From Alteromonas_F sp964429915 (lineage in GTDB: Bacteria > Pseudomonadota > Gammaproteobacteria > Enterobacterales > Alteromonadaceae), in assembly GCA_964429915.1 (NCBI GenBank), contig CAYSDZ010000002.1, forward strand, positions 62,001-126,000: a stretch of DNA of 64,000 nucleotides. The letters run 5' to 3'. This document shows positions 9,484 through 17,275 of the stretch, one piece after another. Every line of letters starts with the position of its first letter. The stretch's first letter is position 1. Under the pieces are notes generated by a model. That model was given only the letters and a program-made list of their open reading frames with translations, was not told the DNA's origin and searched no databases. The position numbers were made by a program, and so were the translations under genes.

Positions 9484-10974
9484 ATGACAATAGAAATTAA
9501 GGTTCCGGTTCTACCTGAGTCAGTAGCAGATGCAACTATTGCTACATGGCACGTCAAGTCCGGTGATAGCGTTAAGCGCGATCAAAATCTCGTTGATATC
9601 GAAACTGATAAAGTGGTTCTTGAAGTAGTGGCGCCTGCCGACGGTGTAATTGACGAAATATTGGATGAAGAGGGCGCAACGGTTTTAGGCGAACAGGTCA
9701 TCGCTAAATTGGTTGAAGGGGGGGCTTCTGCACCAAAAGAAAAGCCAGCTTCAAGTAGTTCTGATACTAGCTCCAATGAGAGTTCAGGAGTTGAAGAAGA
9801 TGTAAAAGTACCGGTTCTACCTGAATCGGTTGCCGATGCGAGCGTTGCCACTTGGCATGTGCAAGCGGGTGAAAGCGTTTCAAGAGACCAAAATTTGGTA
9901 GATATTGAAACAGATAAGGTTGTTCTAGAAGTAGTGGCACCAGGCGATGGTGTTATCAGCGAAATTTTTGCTGAAGAGGGCGCAACAGTGACAGCTGAGC
10001 AAGTGATTGCTAAGTTTGTAGGTGGCAGTTCAGCTGCTGCTAAATCTGAGTCTTCGTCTGAATCGGCCAGTACAGAAGACACAGATTCTGATGCACTTAG
10101 TCCGTCTGTAAGACGTATTTTGGCAGAAAAAGATATCGATCCAGCTGCTGTAAAAGGTTCCGGAAAAGGTGGGAAAATCACCAAAGAAGATGTGGAAAAA
10201 CATCTTAAAGCCGCGCCAGCTCCAAGTTCAAAAGCGAAGACAGAAGAAACATCTGTGAGTGTTCCAGCGGGTGAGCGTTCAGAAAAACGGGTTCCGATGA
10301 CTCGTTTGCGAAAAACGATTGCAAATCGATTGCTAGAAGCGAAAAACTCTACTGCCATGTTGACTACGTTTAACGAAGTGAACATGAAGCCTATTATGGA
10401 CTTGCGCAAGCAATATCAAGACAGCTTTGTTAAGCGCCATGACATAAAACTGGGTTTTATGTCTTTTTATGTGAAAGCAGTGACCGAAGCGTTGAAACGT
10501 TATCCTGAAGTTAACGCATCGATTGACGGCGACGATATCGTTTATCACAACTATTTTGATATTTCTATTGCTGTATCGACCCCTCGTGGTTTGGTAACGC
10601 CTGTGTTAAAAGACACAGACACGCTTGGCATGGCAGGAATAGAAAAAGGTATTAAAGAGTTAGCTGTGAAAGGCCGAGATGGCAAATTATCTATGGCTGA
10701 GTTGCAAGGCGGTAACTTCACCATTACTAATGGTGGTGTATTTGGTTCGCTACTATCAACCCCTATCATCAATCCTCCACAAAGCGCGATTCTGGGTATG
10801 CACAAAATTCAGGAACGTCCTATGGCGGTAAATGGCAAAGTTGAAATACTGCCAATGATGTATTTAGCACTTTCTTATGACCATCGAATTGTAGATGGAA
10901 AAGAATCTGTTGGCTTTTTGGTAACAGTAAAAGAAATGCTGGAAGATCCAACACGTTTGATACTTGACGTGTAA
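9484..10974 (+). CDS. sucB: Dihydrolipoyl succinyltransferase (E2o) with two tandem lipoyl domains
   Basis: 496 residues, about 90 more than E. coli SucB, and the extra length is a second lipoyl domain. Domain order: lipoyl 1 (residues 3-78, lipoyl-lysine K43 in IETDKVV), an Ala/Ser/Glu-rich linker, lipoyl 2 (residues 106-179, K145 in the same IETDKVV motif), a linker, the E1/E3-binding domain (about 200-236, LSPSVRRILAEKDID), a linker, and the catalytic domain ending with the active-site SYDHRIVDGKE near residue 465. It transfers succinyl groups to CoA. That it is E2o and not E2p follows from its place between sucA and sucC and from the PVLPESVADA lipoyl N termini. Confidence 0.96.
   Translation: MTIEIKVPVLPESVADATIATWHVKSGDSVKRDQNLVDIETDKVVLEVVAPADGVIDEILDEEGATVLGEQVIAKLVEGGASAPKEKPASSSSDTSSNESSGVEEDVKVPVLPESVADASVATWHVQAGESVSRDQNLVDIETDKVVLEVVAPGDGVISEIFAEEGATVTAEQVIAKFVGGSSAAAKSESSSESASTEDTDSDALSPSVRRILAEKDIDPAAVKGSGKGGKITKEDVEKHLKAAPAPSSKAKTEETSVSVPAGERSEKRVPMTRLRKTIANRLLEAKNSTAMLTTFNEVNMKPIMDLRKQYQDSFVKRHDIKLGFMSFYVKAVTEALKRYPEVNASIDGDDIVYHNYFDISIAVSTPRGLVTPVLKDTDTLGMAGIEKGIKELAVKGRDGKLSMAELQGGNFTITNGGVFGSLLSTPIINPPQSAILGMHKIQERPMAVNGKVEILPMMYLALSYDHRIVDGKESVGFLVTVKEMLEDPTRLILDV
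9490..10020 (+). repeat. In-gene tandem duplication of the lipoyl domain
   Basis: Codons 3-78 (9490-9717) and 106-179 (9799-10020) encode near-identical lipoyl domains offset by 306 bases. Shared strings include VPVLPESVADA and VDIETDKVVLEVVAP. The DNA of the two copies differs at many third positions, so the duplication is not recent. Confidence 0.9.
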
Positions 10975-10989
10975 ATAAGTATTGAGATG

Positions 10990-11017
10990 TCAAAGGCTCT
11001 ATTTTTAGTGCCTTTGA
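10990..11017 (+). other. Intercistronic hairpin between sucB and sucC
   Basis: Perfect 8-base arms TCAAAGGC and GCCTTTGA enclose a 12-base loop. No T-run follows, so it is not an ordinary terminator; it may be an mRNA processing or stabilising stem that sets the sucAB to sucCD ratio. Function is inferred only from position. Confidence 0.4.
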
Positions 11018-11075
11018 ACTCTAAATCCCGTCGCGAAAGCGATATTCTATTAAATAAAAATCGGAAAGAAACACC

Positions 11076-12242
11076 ATGAATTTGCATGAATACCAAGGTA
11101 AACAGCTGTTCAAAGAATACGGCTTACCTGTTTCTGAAGGATACGCATCGGATACAGTTGAAGGTGCTGTTGAAGCCGCAGATAAGATCGGCGGCTCTGA
11201 GTGGGTTGTAAAATGTCAAGTTCACGCAGGTGGACGTGGAAAAGCAGGCGGCGTTAAGCTTGTTAAAGACAAAAATGACATTGCAGCATTTGCAGAGAAA
11301 TGGTTAGGTAAGAACCTTGTCACTTTTCAAACTGATGAAAACGGCCAGCCCGTAAGCAAAATATTAGTTGAAACTTGCACCGACATTGCCAACGAGTTGT
11401 ATTTGGGTGCAGTGGTTGACCGTACTTCACGTCGTGTCGTGTTTATGGCGTCGACTGAGGGCGGTGTTGAAATTGAAACCGTTGCTGAAGAAACGCCGGA
11501 AAAAATTCTAAAAGCGGAAATCGATCCTATCGTAGGACCTCAGCCTTATCAGGCACGCGAAATGGCGTTTAAATTGGGGCTGACTGGTGTACAAATCAAG
11601 CAATTTGTTAAGATTTTCTTAGGTCTAGCAAAAATGTTTGAAGAGCTAGACGTAGCGCTTATCGAAATCAATCCTTTAGTCATAAAGGAAGACGGTGATT
11701 TGCATTGTCTTGATGCAAAAGTTGCAATAGACAGCAACGCTACTTATCGTCAGCCTAAAGTAAAAGCGATGCACGATCCTTCGCAGGAAGATGCTCGTGA
11801 AGCACACGCTGCCCAATTCGAACTGAACTATGTTGCACTAGACGGCAATGTAGGGTGTATGGTGAATGGTGCAGGTTTGGCTATGGGTACTATGGATATA
11901 GTAAACCTACACGGTGGTAAGCCAGCTAACTTCTTAGATGTTGGTGGTGGTGCGACAAAAGAGCGCGTTGCCGAAGCATTTAAGATTATTCTTTCTGATG
12001 ACAATGTTAAAGCCGTATTAGTTAACATATTCGGTGGTATTGTACGTTGCGATATGATTGCTGAAGGCATCATTGGTGCAGTGAAAGAGGTGGGTGTAAG
12101 CGTACCAGTTGTTGTGCGTTTAGAAGGCACCAATGCCGAACTAGGTCGAGATGTGCTTGCCAATTCAGGTTTAGATATCATTGCGGCTGAATCGTTAACA
12201 GATGCAGCAGAAAAAGTTGTTGCCGCTGCGGAGGGCAAATAA
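11076..12242 (+). CDS. sucC: Succinyl-CoA synthetase beta subunit
   Basis: 388 residues, identical in length to E. coli SucC. The N-terminal ATP-grasp domain begins MNLHEYQGKQLFKEYG and contains VHAGGRGKAGGVKL. The C-terminal CoA-ligase half includes FLDVGGGATKERV and NIFGGIVRCDMIAEG, the loops that face the phosphohistidine of SucD. It makes ATP or GTP from succinyl-CoA. GGAAAG precedes the ATG. The stop and the sucD start share one base (TAATG), indicating coupled translation. Confidence 0.98.
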   Translation: MNLHEYQGKQLFKEYGLPVSEGYASDTVEGAVEAADKIGGSEWVVKCQVHAGGRGKAGGVKLVKDKNDIAAFAEKWLGKNLVTFQTDENGQPVSKILVETCTDIANELYLGAVVDRTSRRVVFMASTEGGVEIETVAEETPEKILKAEIDPIVGPQPYQAREMAFKLGLTGVQIKQFVKIFLGLAKMFEELDVALIEINPLVIKEDGDLHCLDAKVAIDSNATYRQPKVKAMHDPSQEDAREAHAAQFELNYVALDGNVGCMVNGAGLAMGTMDIVNLHGGKPANFLDVGGGATKERVAEAFKIILSDDNVKAVLVNIFGGIVRCDMIAEGIIGAVKEVGVSVPVVVRLEGTNAELGRDVLANSGLDIIAAESLTDAAEKVVAAAEGK

Positions 12243-13114
12243 TGTCTGTACTTATTAATAAAGACACCAAAGTTATCTGCCAAGGCTTTACTGGCGGACA
12301 GGGTACATTTCACTCAGAGCAGGCAATTGCTTATGGTACACAAATGGTGGGTGGCGTTACACCTGGCAAGGGCGGCACCGAGCATCTAGGATTACCTGTA
12401 TTCAATACTGTAAGAGAAGCCGTTGAAACAACCGGAGCTACAGCATCGGTTATTTATGTTCCAGCCCCTTTTTGTAAAGATTCAATCGTTGAAGCAGTTG
12501 ATGCAGGTATTGAATTAGTTGTTTGTATTACAGAGGGCATTCCTACTTTAGATATGCTTTATGTAAAAGAATACGTAAACTCAAAAGGCGTACGTATGAT
12601 TGGTCCAAACTGTCCCGGTGTGATTACTCCAGGAGAGTGTAAAATTGGGATCATGCCAGGCCACATTCACTTACCAGGCAAAGTAGGCATTGTTTCTCGT
12701 TCTGGCACGTTGACCTATGAAGCGGTTAAGCAAACCACTGACGCTGGATTCGGTCAATCGACCTGTGTTGGTATTGGTGGAGATCCAATCCCTGGATCTA
12801 ACTTCATCGATATCCTTAAACTGTTCCAAGACGATCCTCAAACTGAAGCTATCGTTATGATTGGTGAAATTGGCGGAACAGCAGAAGAAGAAGCTGCAGC
12901 TTTCATTAAGGAAAATGTTACTAAGCCTGTCGTTTCTTATATTGCCGGTGTTACAGCACCTCCGGGCAAGCGCATGGGGCACGCTGGTGCGATCATCGCG
13001 GGTGGTAAAGGTACTGCGGATGAAAAATTTGCGGCGTTAGAAGCAGCGGGTGTTACAACGGTTCGTTCACTAGCTGACATCGGTAAAGCGCTAAGCAAAG
13101 CCACCGGTTGGTAA
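12242..13114 (+). CDS. sucD: Succinyl-CoA synthetase alpha subunit
   Basis: 290 residues. An N-terminal Rossmann CoA-binding domain (GFTGGQGTFHSEQAI) is followed by a ligase domain with the phosphorylated histidine in GHAGAIIAGGKG near residue 247. It works with SucC in substrate-level phosphorylation. Last gene of the TCA cluster, closed by a strong terminator. Confidence 0.98.
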   Translation: MSVLINKDTKVICQGFTGGQGTFHSEQAIAYGTQMVGGVTPGKGGTEHLGLPVFNTVREAVETTGATASVIYVPAPFCKDSIVEAVDAGIELVVCITEGIPTLDMLYVKEYVNSKGVRMIGPNCPGVITPGECKIGIMPGHIHLPGKVGIVSRSGTLTYEAVKQTTDAGFGQSTCVGIGGDPIPGSNFIDILKLFQDDPQTEAIVMIGEIGGTAEEEAAAFIKENVTKPVVSYIAGVTAPPGKRMGHAGAIIAGGKGTADEKFAALEAAGVTTVRSLADIGKALSKATGW

Positions 13115-13137
13115 AAAGTTAAGGCTTTTAAAAAAAT

Positions 13138-13169
13138 GAAAAAACCCAGATAGTTATCTGGGTTTTTTG
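13138..13169 (+). terminator. Intrinsic terminator after sucD
   Basis: Arms AAAACCCAGAT and ATCTGGGTTTT around a four-base loop, followed by more T. It ends the suc cluster. Confidence 0.88.
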
Positions 13170-13266
13170 TATCTGTGCTTACATTCAAGCCATCATCTGC
13201 TGGCTAGCGAAGTCTCCTCGGTGATATACTCTTAATCTAATTATATTATTTCGAGGTATTTACTGC

Positions 13267-14931
13267 ATGGCCGAGACTGAGCATCGTCCGACCAATTTTG
13301 TTCGTCAAATTATCGATAAAGACCTAGAGAACAAAGTTCACCTTACAATCAGAACTCGCTTTCCTCCTGAACCTAACGGTTTTTTACACATAGGTCATGC
13401 AAAGTCTATTTGCCTGAATTTTGGCATTGCTCAAGACTATAAAGGTACATGTAATTTACGTTTTGATGATACTAACCCAACGAAAGAAGATATTTCTTTT
13501 GTCAATGCAATCAAAGAAGACGTTAAGTGGTTGGGCTTCGAATGGAATGGAGAACCTCGTTATTCGTCAGGGTATTTTGAGCAACTTCATGCCTACGCGA
13601 TAGAATTAATTGAAAAAGGCTTAGCATTTGTCGATTTTTGTTCTCAAGAAGAAATTAGAGAAATGCGCGGTACCTTAACTGAGCCAGGAAAACACAGCCC
13701 TTATCGCGATACCTCAGTCGAAACCAATCTCGGTGAATTCGCCAAAATGACAGCAGGTGAATACGCAGACGGCCATTGTTGTTTGCGAGCCAAAATCGAC
13801 ATGTCTTCCTCGTTTATGGTAATGCGAGACCCAGTGCTCTACCGCATCAAACATGCCCATCATCACCAAACGGGTGACAAATGGTGCGTGTATCCAATGT
13901 ACGATTTCACTCATTGTATCTCAGATGCCATTGAAGGAATAACGCATTCTCTCTGTTCACTTGAGTTTCAAGATAATCGTAGGCTTTACGATTGGGTGAT
14001 AGACAATATATCCATTGACGCAAGGCCTAGGCAATATGAATTCTCACGGTTAAATTTGGAGTACACCGTACTCAGTAAACGCAAGCTGATACAGTTGGTG
14101 GAAGAAAAATTTGTTGAAGGTTGGGATGATCCCAGAATGCCGACCATTGCAGGTTTACGGAGAAGAGGTTACACGCCTGCTGCAATTAGAGAGTTTTGCA
14201 CTCGGATTGGCGTAACAAAAATGGAAAATCAGGTTGAAATGGGGATGCTGGAAGCCTGCATTCGAGATGATTTAAATGAGAATGCTCATCGGGCTATGGC
14301 TGTTTTAGAGCCCGTAAAAGTAGTTATAGAAAATTATCCCGAAGACAAAAAAGAGGTACTGATTGCTCCAAATCATCCTAACGACGAAACAAAAGGAGTA
14401 CGTGAATTACCGTTTAGCAAAGAGTTATGGATTGAGGCAGAGGACTTTCGAGAATCAGCCAATAAAAAATACAAGCGTTTGGTATTAGAAAAAGAGGTTC
14501 GCCTGAGAAATGCCTACGTGATCAAAGCTCACCGCGTAGAAAAGTCCGATAATGGAAAAATTACCACCATTTATTGTACTTATGACCCAGATACTTTGGG
14601 TAAAGATCCAGCAGACGGCAGGAAAGTCAAAGGTGTGATCCATTGGGTCGACGCAAATGAGAGTTCGGCTGCTGAGTTCAGACTATACGATAGACTATTT
14701 AACGTACCCAATCCTGCAAAGGAAGAGAATTTTACGTCTGCAATTAATCCAGAGTCGCTCAAGGTGGTGAAAGGTTATGTCGAAAAAAGTTTAACCGATC
14801 ACCATCAAAAAGAAACCATTTGGCAATTTGAACGAACGGGTTACTTTTGTCGAGACTCAGCATTTTCGGAGCCGGTTTTTAACAGAACGGTTGGGCTTAG
14901 AGATACGTGGGCTAAAATTGAGCAGCAATAG
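13267..14931 (+). CDS. glnS: Glutaminyl-tRNA synthetase
   Basis: 554 residues, the same as E. coli. Class I synthetase charging tRNA-Gln. The HIGH signature is PNGFLHIGHAKS near residue 38 and the KMSKS equivalent is VLSKRKL near residue 268. The C-terminal beta-barrel anticodon-binding domains run from about 340 to the end. The ATG follows a TTTACTGC stretch with GAGG upstream. It stands alone between a terminator and a small unknown gene. Confidence 0.97.
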   Translation: MAETEHRPTNFVRQIIDKDLENKVHLTIRTRFPPEPNGFLHIGHAKSICLNFGIAQDYKGTCNLRFDDTNPTKEDISFVNAIKEDVKWLGFEWNGEPRYSSGYFEQLHAYAIELIEKGLAFVDFCSQEEIREMRGTLTEPGKHSPYRDTSVETNLGEFAKMTAGEYADGHCCLRAKIDMSSSFMVMRDPVLYRIKHAHHHQTGDKWCVYPMYDFTHCISDAIEGITHSLCSLEFQDNRRLYDWVIDNISIDARPRQYEFSRLNLEYTVLSKRKLIQLVEEKFVEGWDDPRMPTIAGLRRRGYTPAAIREFCTRIGVTKMENQVEMGMLEACIRDDLNENAHRAMAVLEPVKVVIENYPEDKKEVLIAPNHPNDETKGVRELPFSKELWIEAEDFRESANKKYKRLVLEKEVRLRNAYVIKAHRVEKSDNGKITTIYCTYDPDTLGKDPADGRKVKGVIHWVDANESSAAEFRLYDRLFNVPNPAKEENFTSAINPESLKVVKGYVEKSLTDHHQKETIWQFERTGYFCRDSAFSEPVFNRTVGLRDTWAKIEQQ

Positions 14932-15018
14932 TTGAAATGCTGAAAGGGTGATGCTAGGCGCTTGTGGTCGAACAAAAATTAATCTATATTGGAGGTTCAT
15001 TAGGTCAAGGATTTCTTT

Positions 15019-15210
15019 ATGGACGCCAATCTAGCCGATTCAAAAGTACAGCAACTTGAAGATGAATTTCAGTCGCTATTAGAAAATGTTATTCGGTATC
15101 GTTTGCAAGCAATGAATATCGACCCTAGCATTGCTGATACGCCTCAGGCCGATAGGCTTAAAGCGTCCATTGCCAGTGCGCAAAGTTTACTCTCAGAGTT
15201 ACAGAGGTAA
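15019..15210 (+). CDS. Small hypothetical protein, probably helical
   Basis: 63 residues, acidic at the start and predicted mostly alpha-helical with heptad-like leucines (LEDEFQSLLENVIRY, ASAQSLLSEL). AAGGA stands ten bases before the ATG. It is 87 bases after glnS in the same direction. I do not recognise a family. Codon use looks like its neighbours, which favours a real gene. Confidence 0.55.
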   Translation: MDANLADSKVQQLEDEFQSLLENVIRYRLQAMNIDPSIADTPQADRLKASIASAQSLLSELQR

Positions 15211-15385
15211 ACATAGAGTTAAGCAACTGATAGAGGCAGTTACGGTAATTATACCGGACTATATACTTGCTACTGTAGCGTTTTAGTTTTCCTCTAAGTC
15301 ATTAATTTTTATGAAATTCTCTTTCATTTGCTTTTAAAGTGTTATGCTTTATTCATCGACTATAAATGAAAGCGTGAAAGAGACA

Positions 15386-15967
15386 ATGACAGATGAAAAG
15401 GTTAAAGACGGTGTTATAGCAATAGGTGCTTCTGCTGGCGGCCTAAATGCGTTGCAAGATCTGCTCAAAGCCATTAAAAAGCCCCTCAACGCCCCCATGG
15501 TGATAGCCATTCACTCTAATGAGCGGTCTATTCTAAAGGAAGTCTTAGAAATAGATTGCGATTTAACGATAAAAAGTGCGCAAGACAGAGAAACTATTGA
15601 AAAAGGTGTTATTTACGTTGCTCCCGGCGCAACGCATGTGTTTTTTAAGGGTGATGAGTTATCGCTTTCTCCTGTAGTCCGGAATTCTGGTTTCAGACCC
15701 TCGATAGATGCACTTTTCATGACATTAGCGTGCGCATATAGAGAAAGCGCTATCGGCGTTATTTTGTCAGGCACTATGCAAGATGGAATGCGAGGAGCGC
15801 AAATCATTTACGACTTAGGGGGGCAAACAATTGTCCAAGATCCCAGTGAAGCGATGTTTCCTACTATGCCAAAAAGTATCATCGTCAACGACCACCCTGA
15901 AGCTGTTTTGGACGCAGAAAAATTGGGCAAATGGTTGCATGACAACATCGGGTATTTAGATACCTGA
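15386..15967 (+). CDS. Stand-alone CheB-type protein-glutamate methylesterase domain
   Basis: 193 residues from the ATG at 15386, which has GAAAGAGA just upstream; an in-frame ATG at 15344 would add 14 residues. The product is the CheB catalytic domain only. The putative triad is Ser16 in GASAGG, His43 in VIAIHSNE and Asp133 in SGTMQDGM, and MFPTMPKS near residue 160 matches the CheB C-terminal loop. Full CheB has a receiver domain in front; here there is none, and no chemotaxis gene is nearby. Such single-domain proteins often work with CheR-like partners or sensor kinases encoded elsewhere. The substrate is unknown. Confidence 0.82.
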   Translation: MTDEKVKDGVIAIGASAGGLNALQDLLKAIKKPLNAPMVIAIHSNERSILKEVLEIDCDLTIKSAQDRETIEKGVIYVAPGATHVFFKGDELSLSPVVRNSGFRPSIDALFMTLACAYRESAIGVILSGTMQDGMRGAQIIYDLGGQTIVQDPSEAMFPTMPKSIIVNDHPEAVLDAEKLGKWLHDNIGYLDT

Positions 15968-16009
15968 TATTTGATCTGATGAGCTAAGCTCGTTATCAAA
16001 AATAAATAT

Positions 16010-16026
16010 AGCTGGCGAGATTTGAA
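16010..16026. repeat. Degenerate copy of the ssrA 3' end (candidate distal att site)
   Basis: AGCTGGCGAGATTTGAA matches the ssrA 3' segment AGCTGGCGGGATTTGAA (18014-18030) at 16 of 17 positions in the same orientation. Elements that integrate into ssrA leave such a direct repeat at their far end. It marks the probable outer boundary of the island remnant 16010-18030. Confidence 0.6.
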
Positions 16027-16057
16027 TAATTTTTTTTATTTTTTCAAATATGCAAAT

Positions 16058-16543
16058 ATTGTCATCGTACTGTTGCAGCCATAAAAAGGTGTTGGTGTAT
16101 TTGGCGATAATATCAACCAAGCCAGCACCCATGGCTTGATTACTAGTTTAAGCGGCAGCTCGAGTTACTATCTTCATTGCTTTTTTAAGCTCTGAGGCGT
16201 TTTCTGCTAAACGCTGTTTAAGTGTCGTTGTGGCCCATTGACGAAAGCGTGTCGCTTTTTTCGAATTAACCCTGTAAGCAACAGAGATAATGGTATCGAG
16301 GTTGTAGAAATCTACTTGGTATGTTTACGTATTTGATGCAGTGTTTGCACTTCTTGCAACAACTGAATATCTGGACAATTCCCCTTCACTAAACACATTC
16401 CTGATATGCCGAGAAATAACAGATTTGTCTCTACCAAAAAGCTTAACCATTTGACCGAGGCTAAGCTAAACGCTTTCGCTCTCAACGTGCACATCAATTG
16501 AGATCGCCCCGTCTTCACTTTGGTATATCTCGATATCTTCCAT
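16058..16543 (-). pseudogene. rhuM-family pseudogene (virulence RhuM / Fic-linked DNA-binding family)
   Basis: One reading frame from the ATG at 16543 gives a recognisable RhuM N-terminal domain: EIYQSEDGAISIDV, then GQMVKLFGRDKSVISRHI, VDFYNLDTIISVAYRVN, KKATRFRQWATTTLKQ and finally IAKYTNTFLWLQQYDD. It is broken by three in-frame stops: TAG at 16466-16468 where the family has Trp, TAA at 16325-16327 where Lys is expected, and TAA at 16148-16150. About ten residues seem missing between LKQ and RLAEN, and the C-terminal part is absent. RhuM genes often sit within type I restriction loci or islands, which fits this setting. Confidence 0.78.
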
Positions 16544-16570
16544 GCTGCTAGCCTTTGATGAGGTATTTTA

Positions 16571-16697
16571 TCAGTATACCAAAGAGATTATCGCTAGGCA
16601 CTTAAATTGGAGTGGAGGTTGTTGAAGTTGTTCTCTGAGAGATTGAAGTTGCTTTTTCTCCTGTTCAAGCGTAACAAGACAAGATTCAATCTCGGCA
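16571..16697 (-). pseudogene. 3' fragment of an unidentified coiled-coil protein
   Basis: Minus-strand frame reading AEIESCLVTLEQEKKQLQ, SLREQLQQ, then a tail ending at a TGA at 16571-16573. The same frame continues beyond the gap (HEGFQSIAEIES at 16853-16873) if the two flanking 55-base ends are one sequence. The Glu/Gln/Leu-rich helix resembles the connecting helices of restriction specificity subunits, but it is too short to assign. No start codon is visible. Confidence 0.35.
16643..16697. repeat. 55-base sequence at the left edge of the assembly gap (copy 1)
   Basis: Bases 16643-16697 are identical to 16798-16852 on the other side of the gap. Both copies touch the N run exactly, which is what two contigs sharing one terminal 55-mer look like. 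Probably an assembly overlap and not a biological repeat. Confidence 0.85.
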
Positions 16698-16797
16698 NNN
16701 NNNNNNNNNNNNNNNNNNNNNNNNNNNNNNNNNNNNNNNNNNNNNNNNNNNNNNNNNNNNNNNNNNNNNNNNNNNNNNNNNNNNNNNNNNNNNNNNN
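16698..16797. other. Assembly gap of exactly 100 N
   Basis: A run of 100 undetermined bases, the conventional placeholder for a gap of unknown size. The true distance may be zero (ends overlap by 55 bases) or may hide a repeated element. Confidence 0.99.
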
Positions 16798-16852
16798 TTG
16801 AAGTTGCTTTTTCTCCTGTTCAAGCGTAACAAGACAAGATTCAATCTCGGCA
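16798..16852. repeat. 55-base sequence at the right edge of the assembly gap (copy 2)
   Basis: Identical to 16643-16697; see that entry. The match starts at the first base after the N run. Confidence 0.85.
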
Positions 16853-16873
16853 ATGCTTTGGAAACCCTCATGT

Positions 16874-17242
16874 TTAAGCTTGTGCTTGCGGTGGCTTGAT
16901 CAGCGACTCAGCCGGAATCCCTAAGCCCTCGTGCAGCTTCCAGATCATTTTTAGCGTAAGTGAGCGTTTGTGATTGAGAATCTCATAGACTCGGTTGCTT
17001 TTACCAATCATGGGTTCGAGGTCTTTCACTGTTAAACCTTTACGTTCCATCTCAAACTTGATGGCTTCAACAGGGTCAGGCAGTTCCATAGGGAAATGCT
17101 TGGTCTCATAAGCCTCGATAAGCGTGACCATGACATCCAGCTTTTCACCTTCAGGTGTGTCAGGGCCAGCCATCATCAGGCTTTCAATTTCTTTTAACGC
17201 CGCTTGGTAATCGGCATCAGTTTTAATCGGTTTGATGTCCAT
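16874..17242 (-). CDS. higA: HigA-type antitoxin with HTH domain
   Basis: 122 residues. The N-terminal half (residues 1-60) is the acidic segment common in COG5499-type antitoxins (ALKEIESLMMAGPDTPEGEKLD). The C-terminal half is an XRE-like helix-turn-helix (GLTVKDLEPMIGKSNRVYEILNHKRSLTLKMIWKLH). It should neutralise HigB and repress the pair. The gene lies 33 bases after higB in the same direction with AAAGG before the ATG; toxin-first order is typical of hig loci. It appears intact although it sits in a decayed island. Confidence 0.85.
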   Translation of the reverse strand: MDIKPIKTDADYQAALKEIESLMMAGPDTPEGEKLDVMVTLIEAYETKHFPMELPDPVEAIKFEMERKGLTVKDLEPMIGKSNRVYEILNHKRSLTLKMIWKLHEGLGIPAESLIKPPQAQA

Positions 17243-17275
17243 AATTTTTACCTTTCATTTTACCTTCTGGGGCAA

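Noticed and set aside
9582..10409. 275-codon open frame on the minus strand across sucB
   Set aside because: It is antisense to the well-supported sucB frame, is composed of Ser/Thr/Ala-rich sequence mirroring the lipoyl domains, and has no recognisable domain.
16312..16518. 68-codon minus-strand frame as an intact gene
   Set aside because: It is an out-of-frame shadow of the rhuM pseudogene; the frame one base away carries the recognisable RhuM motifs.
16643..16852. 55-base repeats as a CRISPR unit or mobile-element terminal repeats
   Set aside because: There are only two copies, both abutting the N run exactly, with no spacer structure; an assembly overlap explains them better.
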